Assembly: GCF_020360975.1 (NCBI RefSeq)
Contig: NW_025408675.1
Coordinates: 3,038,001-3,102,000, forward strand
Direction of reading: 5' to 3'
Length of the DNA: 64,000 bases
Source of the DNA: Hirsutella rhossiliensis
Taxonomy: Eukaryota; Ascomycota; Sordariomycetes; Hypocreales; Ophiocordycipitaceae
The position numbers and the translations under genes were made by a program. The notes under the pieces are model-generated. The model saw only the letters and a program-made list of their open reading frames with translations, did not search any database and was not told the DNA's origin. Shown here piece after piece: positions 46,101 through 57,100 of the stretch (positions are counted from its first letter, which is position 1; the number at the start of each line of letters is the position of its first letter).

Positions 46101-46903
46101 AGCTTTTTGCTGGTTTTTCCCCTCTTTTCTAGCCGTTACCGGTATATCCGTCTTATCTCTTACTATCTCTATAGGAAGCTATCGCTACTTCTACTTCCCC
46201 TTATACCCCTACCCTCCTTTCTATACCTCTTTTTAGCTCCTTCTTTTATACTAGGTATTTTTAGCTTCCTTAGTCTTAAGGTATATAAGTAAAAGCGGAA
46301 TTTTAGGAAATCAAGGAATCATATAAGATTACGTAATAAAGGGGAAGAAGGAGTATAAGGTAGGAATTTTAACGGAATTTATTAGTAGTGTATTAGGGTG
46401 TAGAAGAGGTGTTAAAGTTAATAATCCTCTATCTATCTACTAGCGGACATGCTGTCTTATATAAACAATTATAGCTGAACGGAAGAACCTTTCGGGACCA
46501 GATTTAGGCTGCCGTATAGCCCTAAGACTAGGAAATTCCGTGATACCTCGAGTGAATCTAGAAGTGTCTTGGTTCCACTAATATTCGTGTTTAAAGGAGG
46601 TTGGTCGTGCCGGTGTTCTTAAGAGGTCTTAGCTAGCATTCTAAGCTAGCTCTATTCCTTCGATTCCCGATTATACGATAACCGGCAACCCGTTTAATGT
46701 ATAATGACATGCAAAATAACGAGCGATTCTTGCTCTAGAGGATGAGATTTTATCTATAATTAATATACTACTTATTAGCTTATATAATCGGGAGAGTATA
46801 TTATAGCTGCTTTATTTATAGTAGGAACACCGTTCCTTACACTTAGTCCCTCTTACTAAGGGATATCTCTAAGAACTACGAAATTAGGCCACGCTTCGCG
46901 ATA
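40101..46903 (-). mobile_element. Copia retrotransposon copy 2, minus orientation, RIP-inactivated
   Basis: Same family as copies 1 and 3, inverted. Its LTRs are 40101-40578 (3') and 45853-46903 (5', enlarged by a solo-LTR insertion). The duplication ATTAT is exact at 40096-40100 and 46904-46908. Next to the left LTR, the plus strand reads TACCCCCTTAGC, the complement of the purine tract seen in copy 1. The RT remnant reads FFYVND near 41,890-41,925, so here the first active-site Asp is lost. It keeps more CA/TG dinucleotides than the Gypsy, especially at 44.7-45.0 kb. Confidence 0.87.
46274..46841 (-). mobile_element. Solo LTR inserted in the Copia 2 LTR, lightly RIP-mutated (568 bp)
   Basis: This piece interrupts the Copia LTR. 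The sequence CTTAG flanks it at 46269-46273 and 46842-46846, and the other Copia LTR copies read straight across the site. On the minus strand it begins TGTAAGGAACGG and ends CTTAAGA, similar in terminal form to the Copia LTRs. It contains a TATATAA-type promoter candidate and, unlike its surroundings, many CA and TG dinucleotides, so it is younger or escaped most RIP. No internal domain follows, hence a solo LTR. Confidence 0.75.
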
Positions 46904-46908
46904 ATTAT

Positions 46909-47570
46909 ATTATTTTCCTTTATAAGCGTATATAACTAAAGTAGGTTATAGGTATAAGGAACTTATATATAAACGCTTTCCTTATCTAAAGTTAAGGCGT
47001 TCTCTATCCCTATCTATATAAATCTTACTAAAATAAGACAATTATAGATAGGAACGCGTATATAAGTCCCTTTCTATACTATATTTACCTCCTAGGCTAC
47101 TTTAGTAGCTACTATAGTAATTATAAGTAGCTAGATCGCGCTGCTCGCTATTCTAAAGGAGATCCTCGGTTTCTACCTAGCGTACGAGGCGCCCTTATAT
47201 CTAGTTCTTAAGAGTAGCCGATCTTAGCTAATAAGACTCTAGGGTCCTCGTCTAGCTAAGTAATTTTACTACTTAAGGATAGAACTATAGACGACCTAGT
47301 TATCCTTTAAAAAGGTATATATAAGTATTTCTTTATCTATAATAATAAGCAGCGGGCACTTATAAAGCCTTAGCTAAGTAGCTTTATATAGAGGTATTAT
47401 TTAGGAAGTCCTAGCTAATTTAGAACGACGACTAGCACCTTCTTATAATATTCTAGGTTAATAACCTTAGCTCGTATAAGCCTTAAGGTAAAGTAAAGAC
47501 TAGTTAATTACCCGCGTATAAATAGCTTTATTTTTTATATATATATATAAGAATCTTACTAGGAACGATA
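46909..47570. mobile_element. Core of the TIR element, right segment
   Basis: RIP-mutated AT-rich DNA between Copia 2 and the right terminal repeat. Slightly more GC around 47,130-47,300. No readable protein. Confidence 0.45.
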
Positions 47571-47646
47571 TATAAATAAAGTAGTATAGTAATTTAGTAG
47601 GTTTAGGTTTTAGCACACTTTGCGGACCTTAGCTAATGTGCCACCG
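47571..47646 (-). repeat. Right terminal inverted repeat (76 bp)
   Basis: Reverse complement of 20365-20440 with a few C/T-type differences. It ends TGCCACCG and is followed by TA. Confidence 0.85.
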
Positions 47647-47745
47647 TACACACTGCAGATGCACCATCATGCAGGTCACACGCCACGTGGATGGGATCCA
47701 CAGCTGGACGGACACTCGCACGAGTATAAGAACAAGCGTTCGCCC
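47647..47745 (+). repeat. Accessory spacer repeat, copy C, right part, with promoter C
   Basis: This continues spacer C after the insertion. Landmarks are GGACGGACA at 47706-47714 and TATAAGAA at 47725-47732, in the same order as in copies A and B. It shows that the 27-kb element landed upstream of the core promoter but within the spacer. Confidence 0.65.
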
Positions 47746-48700
47746 ACTTTCCAAACCCCAGCAGGTTTTTTTTCTTTCTGTCACCACAGTCCACCTGAGC
47801 AGGGGGAGGAGGCGCTACCGCACCCAGACTCGGCAGCAACGGAATGGAGTGATGTGTTTGGACTTCAGCGACATGGCGCCTGCGGCACGGCGAGAGACAC
47901 GAACAAGAGTGAGTGCACAACAGACGGAGATCCTCGAAAGAGACATGATGCAAGACATGAATGTCGACTCCTCGGAGACAGCTTCTCTCCTTCCCTAACA
48001 GGGACTCTATTGGTAGCCACGTGAGCGAGCAGCATGCAGCACCTCCGGTTCAACGAGAGCAACACAAACGGAGTGAGGGCATCACACACCAGACAACATA
48101 CAACCGAGAGGTTGGAGGCGGAGAGAGTCGAGGTGAGTCACGACGAGAGCCCGGAGACTTGTTCAGGTACAGAGCGAGACGGCAGTCTCCCTCACTTGGG
48201 GGCACGGGGTTCCACGCCCCGGCCTGTCCATCCTCAGCCAAAAGGGGAGATGAGTCGAAGACACACGAGAAGTCACGCGACTTTCTGGACAGCTTGAACC
48301 GTGGGAACGGACACGACAAGAGGAGCACACGACCAGGAGGAGTAGAGTCAAACGGCAACGAGCGGGAGCGCGGGAGGACAACACAAAGACGAGTGCCAAC
48401 GAGGCACGGCTTGACTTCGAGCCGCGGCGTAAGCCTTCTGGAGTGTGCTCCCGGCTTTTTCCTTTGGATTTCCTGGTCTTGGGCCATACAGCCTTGGGAC
48501 GACATCCGGTACTGTCTAGCAGGTGTGGGATGGGCAGCACATGCCTGGGCACACGTTGTCGTCGTGGCGGGGTATCCCCCACTTACCCCATTTGGGTGTC
48601 GCCATGCCCTCACCCACGTCTGCCCACAGTGGTGACTTGTGGACACATAGTTCCCGGGTACAGACTGAAGTCATGAGAGTGACGTGAGATGGAGCCCAGA
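47746..48700. other. Expected position of a third cassette gene; no convincing gene found
   Basis: By analogy with cassettes A and B a gene should follow promoter C. The stretch is GC-normal and not RIP-mutated. Open frames exist (for example plus 47961-48635), but their products are Arg/Ser/Gly-rich and without domains, and part of the DNA carries the same GAGTGAG-type 12-mers as the spacers. A short frame with ATG at 47874 has a donor-like GTGAGT and could be a first exon, but no downstream exon could be joined with confidence. Either a short or decayed gene, or spacer-derived DNA. Confidence 0.35.
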
Positions 48701-48713
48701 TAGTAGGCCCCGC

Positions 48714-48800
48714 GCCGTTCACAAGGGACAGCCCCGAGCATCACCGCCGGAGGCCTGGAGGAGAACTACGGAATCCACCCGCAACGTAGTGAAGGGTTGC
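48714..48800 (+). repeat. Accessory spacer fragment D
   Basis: Short match to the start of spacer copy C: GCCGTTCACAAGGGACAG and the GGAGAACTACG block. The match then breaks off, so this is a fragment or an extra partial unit ahead of copy E. Confidence 0.45.
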
Positions 48801-48869
48801 ACACCGGAGCAGAGCGGAGGTCTGTGTACAGAGGACATGCCCCCCTAGGGCTACCGATGAAGCCCACGT

Positions 48870-49700
48870 AGATAAGCAGTGTAGATGCTAGATAGTGTTC
48901 ATGGACTGCCCCGGCTACCACTTGGGCCTCCACGCGTTTACAGGCGCATGTGTTGCAAGCAGCCAGCCGCTGTTCACCCCCGGAGGGATGGCAATGACTA
49001 CGAAAGTCACCACATGTAGCTACCGGAACGGAGTGCAGGTCCAGCGTGAGCGTTGCACCGAGGGAGCGTAGCGAGCGCGAGTGTTCTAGCGCAACGACCG
49101 TAGGGAGTGAGCACCACGCCCGTAGGGAGTCTGGAGCGCAGCGACAGGCAACCGGCAAGAACAAGTGACCAAGCGAGTCCTGCCAGCGAGGGAAGAATGA
49201 ACGAGAGTGAACAGTACAGACGGAAGTCGCACCCACGGAAGTGAGAACAGGAGCGAAGTGACTGTGGCAACGGACACGAGACAGATCGAGTGCCACCCGA
49301 CGGAAGGAGCAATGCGAACAGGGTGAGTGCACGAACGGAGTGAGGCACGACGGAAGGAGTGGACGAGCAGGAGCGAGTAGGCAAGACGAGGAGACGAGTC
49401 TGACCAGAGCACGAACCGGGGTGAGTGTGAAGGGACCCTTATACGCGGAGGGAGCGACCGACTGAAGAAAGAAGAGATGAGGGAGGGAGTGACTGGAGCT
49501 CTATGTTTCGTTATAAGGGTCCCCTGCGCCCCCGCGCCCCGACTTACGTGTAATAGAGAAGGACGACCGAAGAGAGTAGACTAGGGTTAGGCAGCGACTA
49601 AGAGACGGTAAGGATTAAGGGAAGACTATAGTAGTAGACCGAAGTAACTAAGGGGAATAAAGCGTGGTAACTAATAGTAAGAGCGATTAAAAGGAGCGGG
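48870..49700 (+). repeat. Accessory spacer repeat, copy E, 3' end RIP-mutated
   Basis: Fourth long spacer copy, starting ACGTAGATAAGCAGTGTAGA. It shows GTGAGCGTTGCACCGAGGG, TAGGGAGTCTGGAGCGCAGC, the inverted arms GGGACCCTTATA (49432-49443) with TATAAGGGTCCC (49512-49523), and TGCGCCCCCGCGCCCCGAC. After about 49,560 it still aligns with copy B, but CA/TG sites have become TA (CTGCAG to CTATAG; GGTAACACC to GGTAACTAA), and the similarity is lost near 49,700. Any gene it once drove is not visible. Confidence 0.7.
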
Positions 49701-50333
49701 TTAGAGCTATATAATAACGCTAGTTATATAGATATACTATTATATATATTATAGTTAGTTAATAGAGTTATTTATTTATCTATAAAGATATAGCTACTTA
49801 TAAGAGTATAAAGACCTTAGGTCGCTTACCCTTAGAGCCTAGACCGGTGTTTTCTTTTATTTATCTCTCTCTAAGAGATAATCTTTAAGATATATACTTT
49901 ATAGATTAGCTTAGCTATTAAAGTAAATCGCTAGTTAGTATAAAGCCACCTATAGACTAGAAGGAAGGATAATAGGAATATATAACTATAACCTTATACT
50001 TAGCTAAATAATTTAAGTAAAATAGCTTAATACTTATAGGATAAAAGTAAGACGTACCCTTTAGTAAAAGGCAAGCTTCCTTTTACCCTATCTTAGGTAG
50101 TAAGATAGTAAATAAGCGGTCTTTATCTTATACTAGCGGGCGTATAATCTTTACTCGACTTACTAAGTAAAGAGTAGCTCCTTTTTATATAAACGAGTTT
50201 ATCCTATATATATTACTTATAAAGGTAAGTATACTTAGTAAACTATAGGCTCTTTGCTTAGTAATAGGTCTAACTATCGTCTATCGCCCTTAGTAAAGTC
50301 GGTATTTATACTAATTATAAAGAGGCCTAAAGT
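49700..50333. other. RIP-mutated AT-rich DNA, unassigned
   Basis: The sequence is CA/TG-poor and has no recognised LTR, TIR or protein remnant. It may hold the mutated end of the fourth cassette or the edge of another transposon. Confidence 0.4.
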
Positions 50334-50805
50334 TATTGCGAAGCGTAGCTTAATTTCGTAGTTCTCGGAGCTATCCCTTAGTATAAGGGACCTAGGAAGC
50401 TAAAAAACAGGTTTTAAAGAAGGAGCTAAAAGGAGGTATAGAGAGGAGGGTAGGGGTAAAAAGGGAAGTAAAAGTAGTAATAGCTTCTTATAAAGGTAGT
50501 AAGAGATAAGATAGATATACTAGTAACGAAAGGGGGGGAAAAACTAGTAAAAAGCTTAGTAGAGAAAAGGATATTAATAGCTTTTTTAAGTAGGATCTTC
50601 TTTATTAATTAAGATACTAGATAGGTATAAAGAAGGGCGTTAGATAGAGGAAAGAAGGATAATTAAGGTAATATAATAATTACTCTCCTACTATAATTAC
50701 TGCCCCTATAAGAATTAAATATCTCTACCTTACCTATCTAACCCCTTACTTTTAATTTTACCTTTATATATTTTATATATACTTTTTATATCTCTCCTTA
50801 TAAGA
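50334..50805 (+). repeat. Solo LTR of the Copia family (about 472 bp)
   Basis: Matches the Copia 1 LTR along its length (TATTGCGAAGCG...TATAAGA). No pol adjoins it. The five bases outside are AAAGT on the left and ACTTT on the right, which are not a direct duplication. Confidence 0.8.
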
Positions 50806-53555
50806 ACTTTAGCTTATTAATTTAAGCCTTCCTTCTTTTATTAATAGTAGAAATACTACTAAAAAGGGATTTCTTCTTAAAAGAAAAAGAAGAAAAATAT
50901 TTTCTTTTCTTAAAAATTTAAGTCTTATTATCCTTTTTTCTATTATTTAAAACCTAATATATAGGAGCCTTATTTAAGTATAATTTATAATAACTTACTA
51001 TAAAATACCCTAGTATTTTATATTCCTTATAATAAAGAGTATTTAACGAATTTCTATAAGATTTCTAAGGTTTCCTTTATATTAGGAAGGCTTTCTCTAA
51101 AGATTTATTTATATCCTTAATTTATTTAAATTTATCTAAAAGACTAGCTATAAGGGATTTAAAAGTAAAAGCTATAGAATTATACTTAAGGCTCTTTATA
51201 ATATTTATAATATAGCTTATAAATTCTATATTAAAGTAATTAAGAATCTATACTATAAGAATAACTTATAGAATTTTTATATTATAGGATTTTTAATCCT
51301 TATAGACTTTCTTTACCTTATAAAGGTATTTCTTTAAATTAAAGCTTAAGGGACTAAGATTAAAGAGTTACGTAATAGGTCGATATAAACTATTAAGGCT
51401 ATACTATAGTCCTTATTTATAAATACTTCTTTATCTATTAAAAGAAAAAGAAATCTAAGTTTCTTTAGTATAATTTTTAAATAATTATACTAGAGCTTAG
51501 GACTTTATTTTAGGCTCTATAATACTTTCTTTAGCTTTCCTTTAATTTAACCGGTTTTATATAAGTCTAGGAATTTAGTTAATTTAATTCCTTTAGCTTT
51601 ATAAGTAAGTTTATTTTTTAAATAATATTCTTTAAGAGTATATTCTTTATAGCCTCTAAGAAGATTAATAAATACCTTACTATCTATATCAGTATATATA
51701 AAGGTATTAATCTTATCTATTTATAAAGCTTTAAACCTATAGATAATAGCTAAAATAAGTAGAATTCTAATAGATATAGGTCTAGCTATAGTTAAGAAGG
51801 TATCTAGGAAATCTAAGCTATAGATTTACTTAAATCCCTATATTATAAAACGGGCTTTATATTTTATTATATTATTTTAACTATCCTTCTTAATAGTATA
51901 GACCTAGTAGCCTTTTATAGCCTCCTTATCCTTAAGGATATAGGAAAATATATAGGTTTTATATTTAATTAGCTAGATTATTTCCTTAATTATAGCTTCT
52001 TTCTAAAATACTACTTTAAGGCTATTTATTACTTATTTATAGGTCTTTAGAATTTTTAGATCTTTATTTTCTATACTTACTAAAATTAACTCTTTATAAT
52101 TATAGTTTAGAAATAAATTAATATTAGGTTATTTAATATAGTTAGAATCGAACCCTTTTAGCTTCTTAGGTAATAATACTATTATTTTACTAGTAGTAAG
52201 AATATAATCGTTATTTAAAGACTCTTCTTTTAAAAAGGGTAAGGGACTTTTATCTATAGGTTCTTTAATAGCTTCCTTTATAGGGATATAGCTTTCTAGC
52301 TTATCTTTATTTAAAAAAAACTAAAATTAAAGGAATTATTACTAGAAGTTTCTAAATTCTCTATATATTTATTTTCTAGTATAGTAATATCTTTAAAGAT
52401 AGTAATCTTTCTCTTAGAAAATTACTAGTATTTATATATATTTTCTAAATAGCTTACTATTATTCCCTTAAAAACTCTATTAGTTTATATATCTTTAAGG
52501 TCTTTATTCTAATAATATATAAGGCTTTTAAAGGTCTTAAATTTATTTAAGGTCTTAAAGGGTAGTATTAATAATATTATCCCTCTTTTTTTAAGACTTT
52601 TAAATCCTATCGTAGAATATAGTAATCTATTATATAAATAGGTAGCTATTAAAATAGCTTCTTTTTATAGGTATTAAAGAAGCCTTATAGTAAATAAAAG
52701 AGGTCGTACTTTTTCTAATATAGTACGATTTATTCTTTTTATTCTACTATTAGATTCTAGCGTCCTACGACGACTAGAATTAAAGGTAATTCTTTCTTTT
52801 TTATAGTAAAGCTTTATTCTATATATAAATTCTTTAGTATTATTATAAAATACTTCTTTAATCTTAGTATTCTAAGGGTTATTTTCTACTATATTTTTAA
52901 ATTCTAGGAACTTATTTAAAGCTTCCCTTTTTCTTTGAAAAAGGTATATTTCTAGATATTAGGTTTTTATATCTAAGAAAGAAATATAATAGTAATATCT
53001 ATTATAAGTAAGTACTTTAATTAGCCCTTAAATATCTAATACTATTTTTTTTAAAGAGGAATAAGACTTATATAAAGGTTATTCTTTAACCTTATTTAGT
53101 TCTTTAGCTTTAATATATATTTTATACTACCTTATCTTATTTTCTTCTTTTAAAGGTATTTTTATATCCTTATTATATCCTTTTAATATTTCTAAAATAG
53201 CCCTACTATTTATATACCTTAAGTATAAGTACTAAGTATAAAAACCTATATCCTTTACTTTTAAAGATATAATAAGGATTAATTAGCTTTTTAATAAAGG
53301 TTCTATAAAGATATAATATAATTTATTTTATAAAATTCCTTTAGTAAGGACCTAAGCTTTATTATTTAATAAAAGGACTTTATATCCGCTTATTAAAGCA
53401 TAGGTATAATTAAAATAAGATTAAGATAGTATTTCTACCCTTAATTTAAGTATATAAAAGCAGTCTTAAAAGATATACCTTTTTCTATTATATAGGAACT
53501 TAAATTCTAAGTCTTCTTTTCCTTTTACTAATATAAAGGAAGCTTTTCCCTAGTA
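50806..53555 (-). mobile_element. Fragment of a second Copia family, minus orientation, RIP-inactivated
   Basis: Reading the minus strand through RIP stops gives a Copia RT: a KARFIIQGFKQ-type segment (about 51,830-51,870), then sequence matching the SIRILLILA and LKQSPKLQYN-type motifs, in Copia order. The sequence is distinct from Copia copies 1-3, and no LTRs were identified at its ends. It adjoins the solo LTR on the left and a Gypsy LTR on the right. Confidence 0.65.
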
Positions 53556-54165
53556 GTATTACGACTACGGTCTAGTAAACCGCGGAGACTAGTATATATT
53601 ATAAGGATATATAATATAAGGAGCAGGGAATATTAAACGGACCGACGGGCTAATTAAGTTTAGAGCGATAGGTTATTTTAGCGCTTTAACGCTTTATAGC
53701 TAGGATTATAGGATCGCTTTAGCGCTTTAGCGCTCCTAGGCAATAGGATTACTTAGTACTCTTAGCGATCTAAGGAAGCTCTTAAGATATATAAGGAAGG
53801 AATAAAATACTCCTTTAAATAGATAGCTTAATAGTTTTAAATATATTATAATTATTATAATCTTTATTATAATCTTATCTTTAATTCTAATTACTTAGTT
53901 ACTTAGTTATAGTCTATAATCTATAACCTCTAACTTATTATTAACGTAATATACGTATTATTACTTAGACTACGCCCTATTATATTTACTAATATAAACC
54001 CCTTAATAGGTTTATCCGTTAAGAATAATATTAGTTATTATACGTTAAAAGCTCTTATTTAGTATAATATCGCGTTACTCTAAGTAATATTATAAATATT
54101 AATATACTTATATAGTAAGCTAGATTAACTAACTCTAAAGCTATTATATCGCCTTAGAATATAAT
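53556..54165 (+). mobile_element. 5' end of a second copy of the Gypsy family, truncated by Copia copy 3
   Basis: The LTR at 53556-54042 resembles 21871-22340. It is followed by the same internal start (CGTTAAAAGCTC...), which is then cut by Copia copy 3 at 54166. This copy has its own set of RIP changes and an AT-rich patch in place of part of the LTR. Confidence 0.75.
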
Positions 54166-57100
54166 TATCGCGAAGTATAGCTTAATTTTATAGTTCTTAG
54201 AGATGTCCCTTAATAAGAAGGACTAAGAAAGCTAAAAATACTTAGTATAAAAAAAGGAAGAAGGAGCTAGGAAGAGGTATAAAAAGGAAGGTAGGAGTAT
54301 AAGGGGAAGTATAAGTAGCGAGAGATAAGACGGATATACTAGCAACGGCTAAAAAGGAGGGGAAAAACTAGTAAAAACTTAGTAGTTAAAAGGATATTAG
54401 TAGCTTCTTTAAGTAGGATCTTCTTTATTAATAAAGATACTAGATAGGTATAAAGAAAGGCGTTAGATAAAGGAAAGAAGGATAATTAAAGTAATATAAT
54501 TATTACTCCCTTACCTTAATTACTGCCCTTATAAGAATTAAATAGCTTAGCCCTACCTATCCGTCCCCTTACTTTTACTTTTACCTTAGTATATTTCTTA
54601 TATACTTCTTATATCTCTCTTTATAAGAGTTATAAGCTTAGGAGGAATAGAATTCTTATACCTTCTAGCTAATATAAAAGGCACCTTTCTTATATCCCTT
54701 ATAGCTTCCTTTTACCCCTCTTACTAAAAAAGCCGATTTTTACCTAACTTTTCTACCTTCCTTATAATAATATCGAAAAACGACTCTATTACCCCTATAG
54801 TCTATAGGACGATTCTTATAAAGCCCTAAGATTAAGATAAGTAGGTAAAGGAGCTATAGGCTTATATAGATAGAACTATCTATAATTTAGTCTTTTTTAA
54901 TAAGTAAGACCCTCTTAAGCACCTTCTTTATCTTAGGCTAACGGAATTTATAGAGGGAGCTACCCTCTTCTCTAAGCTAACCTCTATATAGTAGAGAGCT
55001 TTTTCTACTACCTTAGGTAACTATAAGAGTTATTAAAAGGAATACCTTTACGAGATAAAGCTACTAACTACTACTTATATAGCGAAAATAGAATCCGTTA
55101 ATACTGTAAAGCTAATCTCTCTTTAAAAGGAAGAGACTCTTAGGTAGTAGCTTTTAAAGCTCGAGACCTTAATAGCTCCCTTAAGGGGCTATATAACTAA
55201 CCGGATTAAGAAGACCTATATAGTATATTTAGTAGCCTTTTCTACTAAGAACCTACTAGCTTCTTCGTAGCTAGCTAAGTAAGAAGAAATCCTCGAAAAA
55301 GCTAACTAATACTTCCTAATAGAAGCTCTTTCCGGCTAGTAGCTATAGGATATATCTCTACTAATAAAGCCTAGTAATAATAGTTACTTAACTATCTTTT
55401 AAGAAGCTAGCTAAGAACTAAATAAAGAGGCTACTAAAGTATAATAATAAGTAGTCTTATTCCTTTATAGCTAGTACTCGACCTAGATAGTTCGACCTAT
55501 AGTTACTATAGCCTTTATTACTATAGCCCCCGCGGCTACTATTATAGCTATTACCCCTTTAGCTCCTCCTCCCTTAAGAGCCTTAACGCCGTCGTTAACT
55601 ATAGCTATAGCCCTAGCCCTAGCCTTATATCTTACTCTAGGCTAGGTCCTATTAGTTAGACCGGCCTAACTAGTCCCTTAATAGACTTTTTAGTCTATTA
55701 GTCGAAAAATTAAGGAACTAGTCGAAATTAAACCTCTTCGTTAAAATTAGTAATAAAGGGTAAAAAGTAGGGGTTTTTAAGTAGACCGTTTAGACCGGGA
55801 TAAGGATTCCTCGAAGAAATAAATAAGGAGGAATCGACCTACTTACTAAGTATATAAAAAGCCCTATTAGCTAAAGGACTACTAGTAGGTCTTTAAGGAA
55901 AACCGACCTAAAGGAATTAACCCTTTAAAGAGGCTATAAGAAATAGTATAATAGTCTCTTAAGGAGGACCCCTTATTATAGAAGAAGATAGCCGAGATTT
56001 AAGTTACTAATAAATAGTAACTAATAATAAAGCTGCCTTTATTTAAGCTATAAATTTAAGGAAAAGTCATTAGTATAGTAAATCTAGCCTTTATCCTCCT
56101 TATAGATTAATAAGACTACCTATTAAGACCCTCTAACTATCCCCTATAAAAATTAGCTATCCTTAACTTTAGTACTTCCCTTAATATCTATAATATACTC
56201 TTATAATTCCGGTCCTTTAAGAAGGTATAAAGGGAATATCTTATTACTAAGGAATTAACTATATAGATAGAGGGATATAGAAGGGTGAATTTTACGATAA
56301 AATTACTTAATAGGTCTATACGAATTCTTCGATAAAAAAGGGTAGCTTTTTACCCTTAATTTTTAATAAGCTTAATTTCCTTTCGCTTTCTTTAAAAGGA
56401 AGGAATCTTCTAGGATATAACGTTTAACCTTATAAGGCTAGTCTAAAAGAGTTAGACTATAAGGCTTATTAAGGAAAAATTCGGTTAATTTATTCTCGAA
56501 TTCTAACCTATTCTTAGAAAGGAATTACTCGAAAAGTTAGCTTTCCCTACTAAGAGGAATAGGTCTATTATAAAGGACCCTCTTTTAGTAGCTTAAGGAG
56601 ACGGCCTTCTTTAGTACGTATAACTTAGTTACCTAGGCCCCCTAGCTTTATATAAGCTAGGCCTATAATAGGACGTATAAATAAAGGGCTTAAAGACCGT
56701 CGAATATAAATACTATAGCTAAGGAAAGACTAAGAGATAAATTTCTAGACGAACCCTTTTATAGCTAAACTAACTATATAAGGAAATTTAGGTTAACTAG
56801 ACCGATATTTCTAGGGACTAGTAAAGCTTTATTAAGGTAATGTTTTTTATAGACGCTTTTTTAAGGATAGTTTTCCCTTATTTCTTATAGACCTACCTAA
56901 GTAAGTATAACTAGTTTACCTTCTAGGACTTTATTAACTAAATAAAATCCTACTTTAGCTACGAGGTAAAGAAGATACGGTCTAATAAAGAGCTATTAAT
57001 AAAGGATATATTAAATTAGCTTCGAAAAAAAAGGTATTTTACCCCTCTTATTAGCACTAAATACCTAGGCCTAGAACGGAGGAGTAAAAAGATTAAGGGG

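Larger units (their letters stand above)
20365..47646. mobile_element. 27.3-kb RIP-mutated composite insertion with 76-bp terminal inverted repeats, TA-flanked
   Basis: The ends match in inverted orientation over 76 bp (20365-20440 and 47571-47646), starting CGGTGGCA and ending TTTATTTATA. Nearly all mismatches are C/T exchanges, as RIP would produce. Both outer sides carry TA. The flanks outside are two halves of one spacer copy, which supports a true insertion. Removing the nested retroelements by their duplications (Gypsy, short-LTR element X, Copia 1, Copia 2) leaves about 4.5 kb of core at 20441-21542, 37546-40095 and 46909-47570. That size and the TIRs suggest a dead TIR DNA transposon, possibly Tc1/mariner-like from the TA. 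No transposase motif could be read in the core, so the superfamily is open. Confidence 0.75.

Noticed and set aside
46107..46292. Plus-strand frame of 61 aa
   Set aside because: It lies across a Copia LTR and the edge of a solo-LTR insertion, so it is not a gene.
47961..48635. Plus-strand frame of 224 aa in the accessory region
   Set aside because: The product is Arg/Ser/Gly-rich without domains, and the DNA carries the repetitive 12-mers of the spacers. Not supported as a gene.
49581..49592. Telomere-like TAGGGTTAGG
   Set aside because: It is a single 10-bp occurrence within spacer copy E. The matching position in other copies reads differently, so it is coincidence, not a telomere relic.
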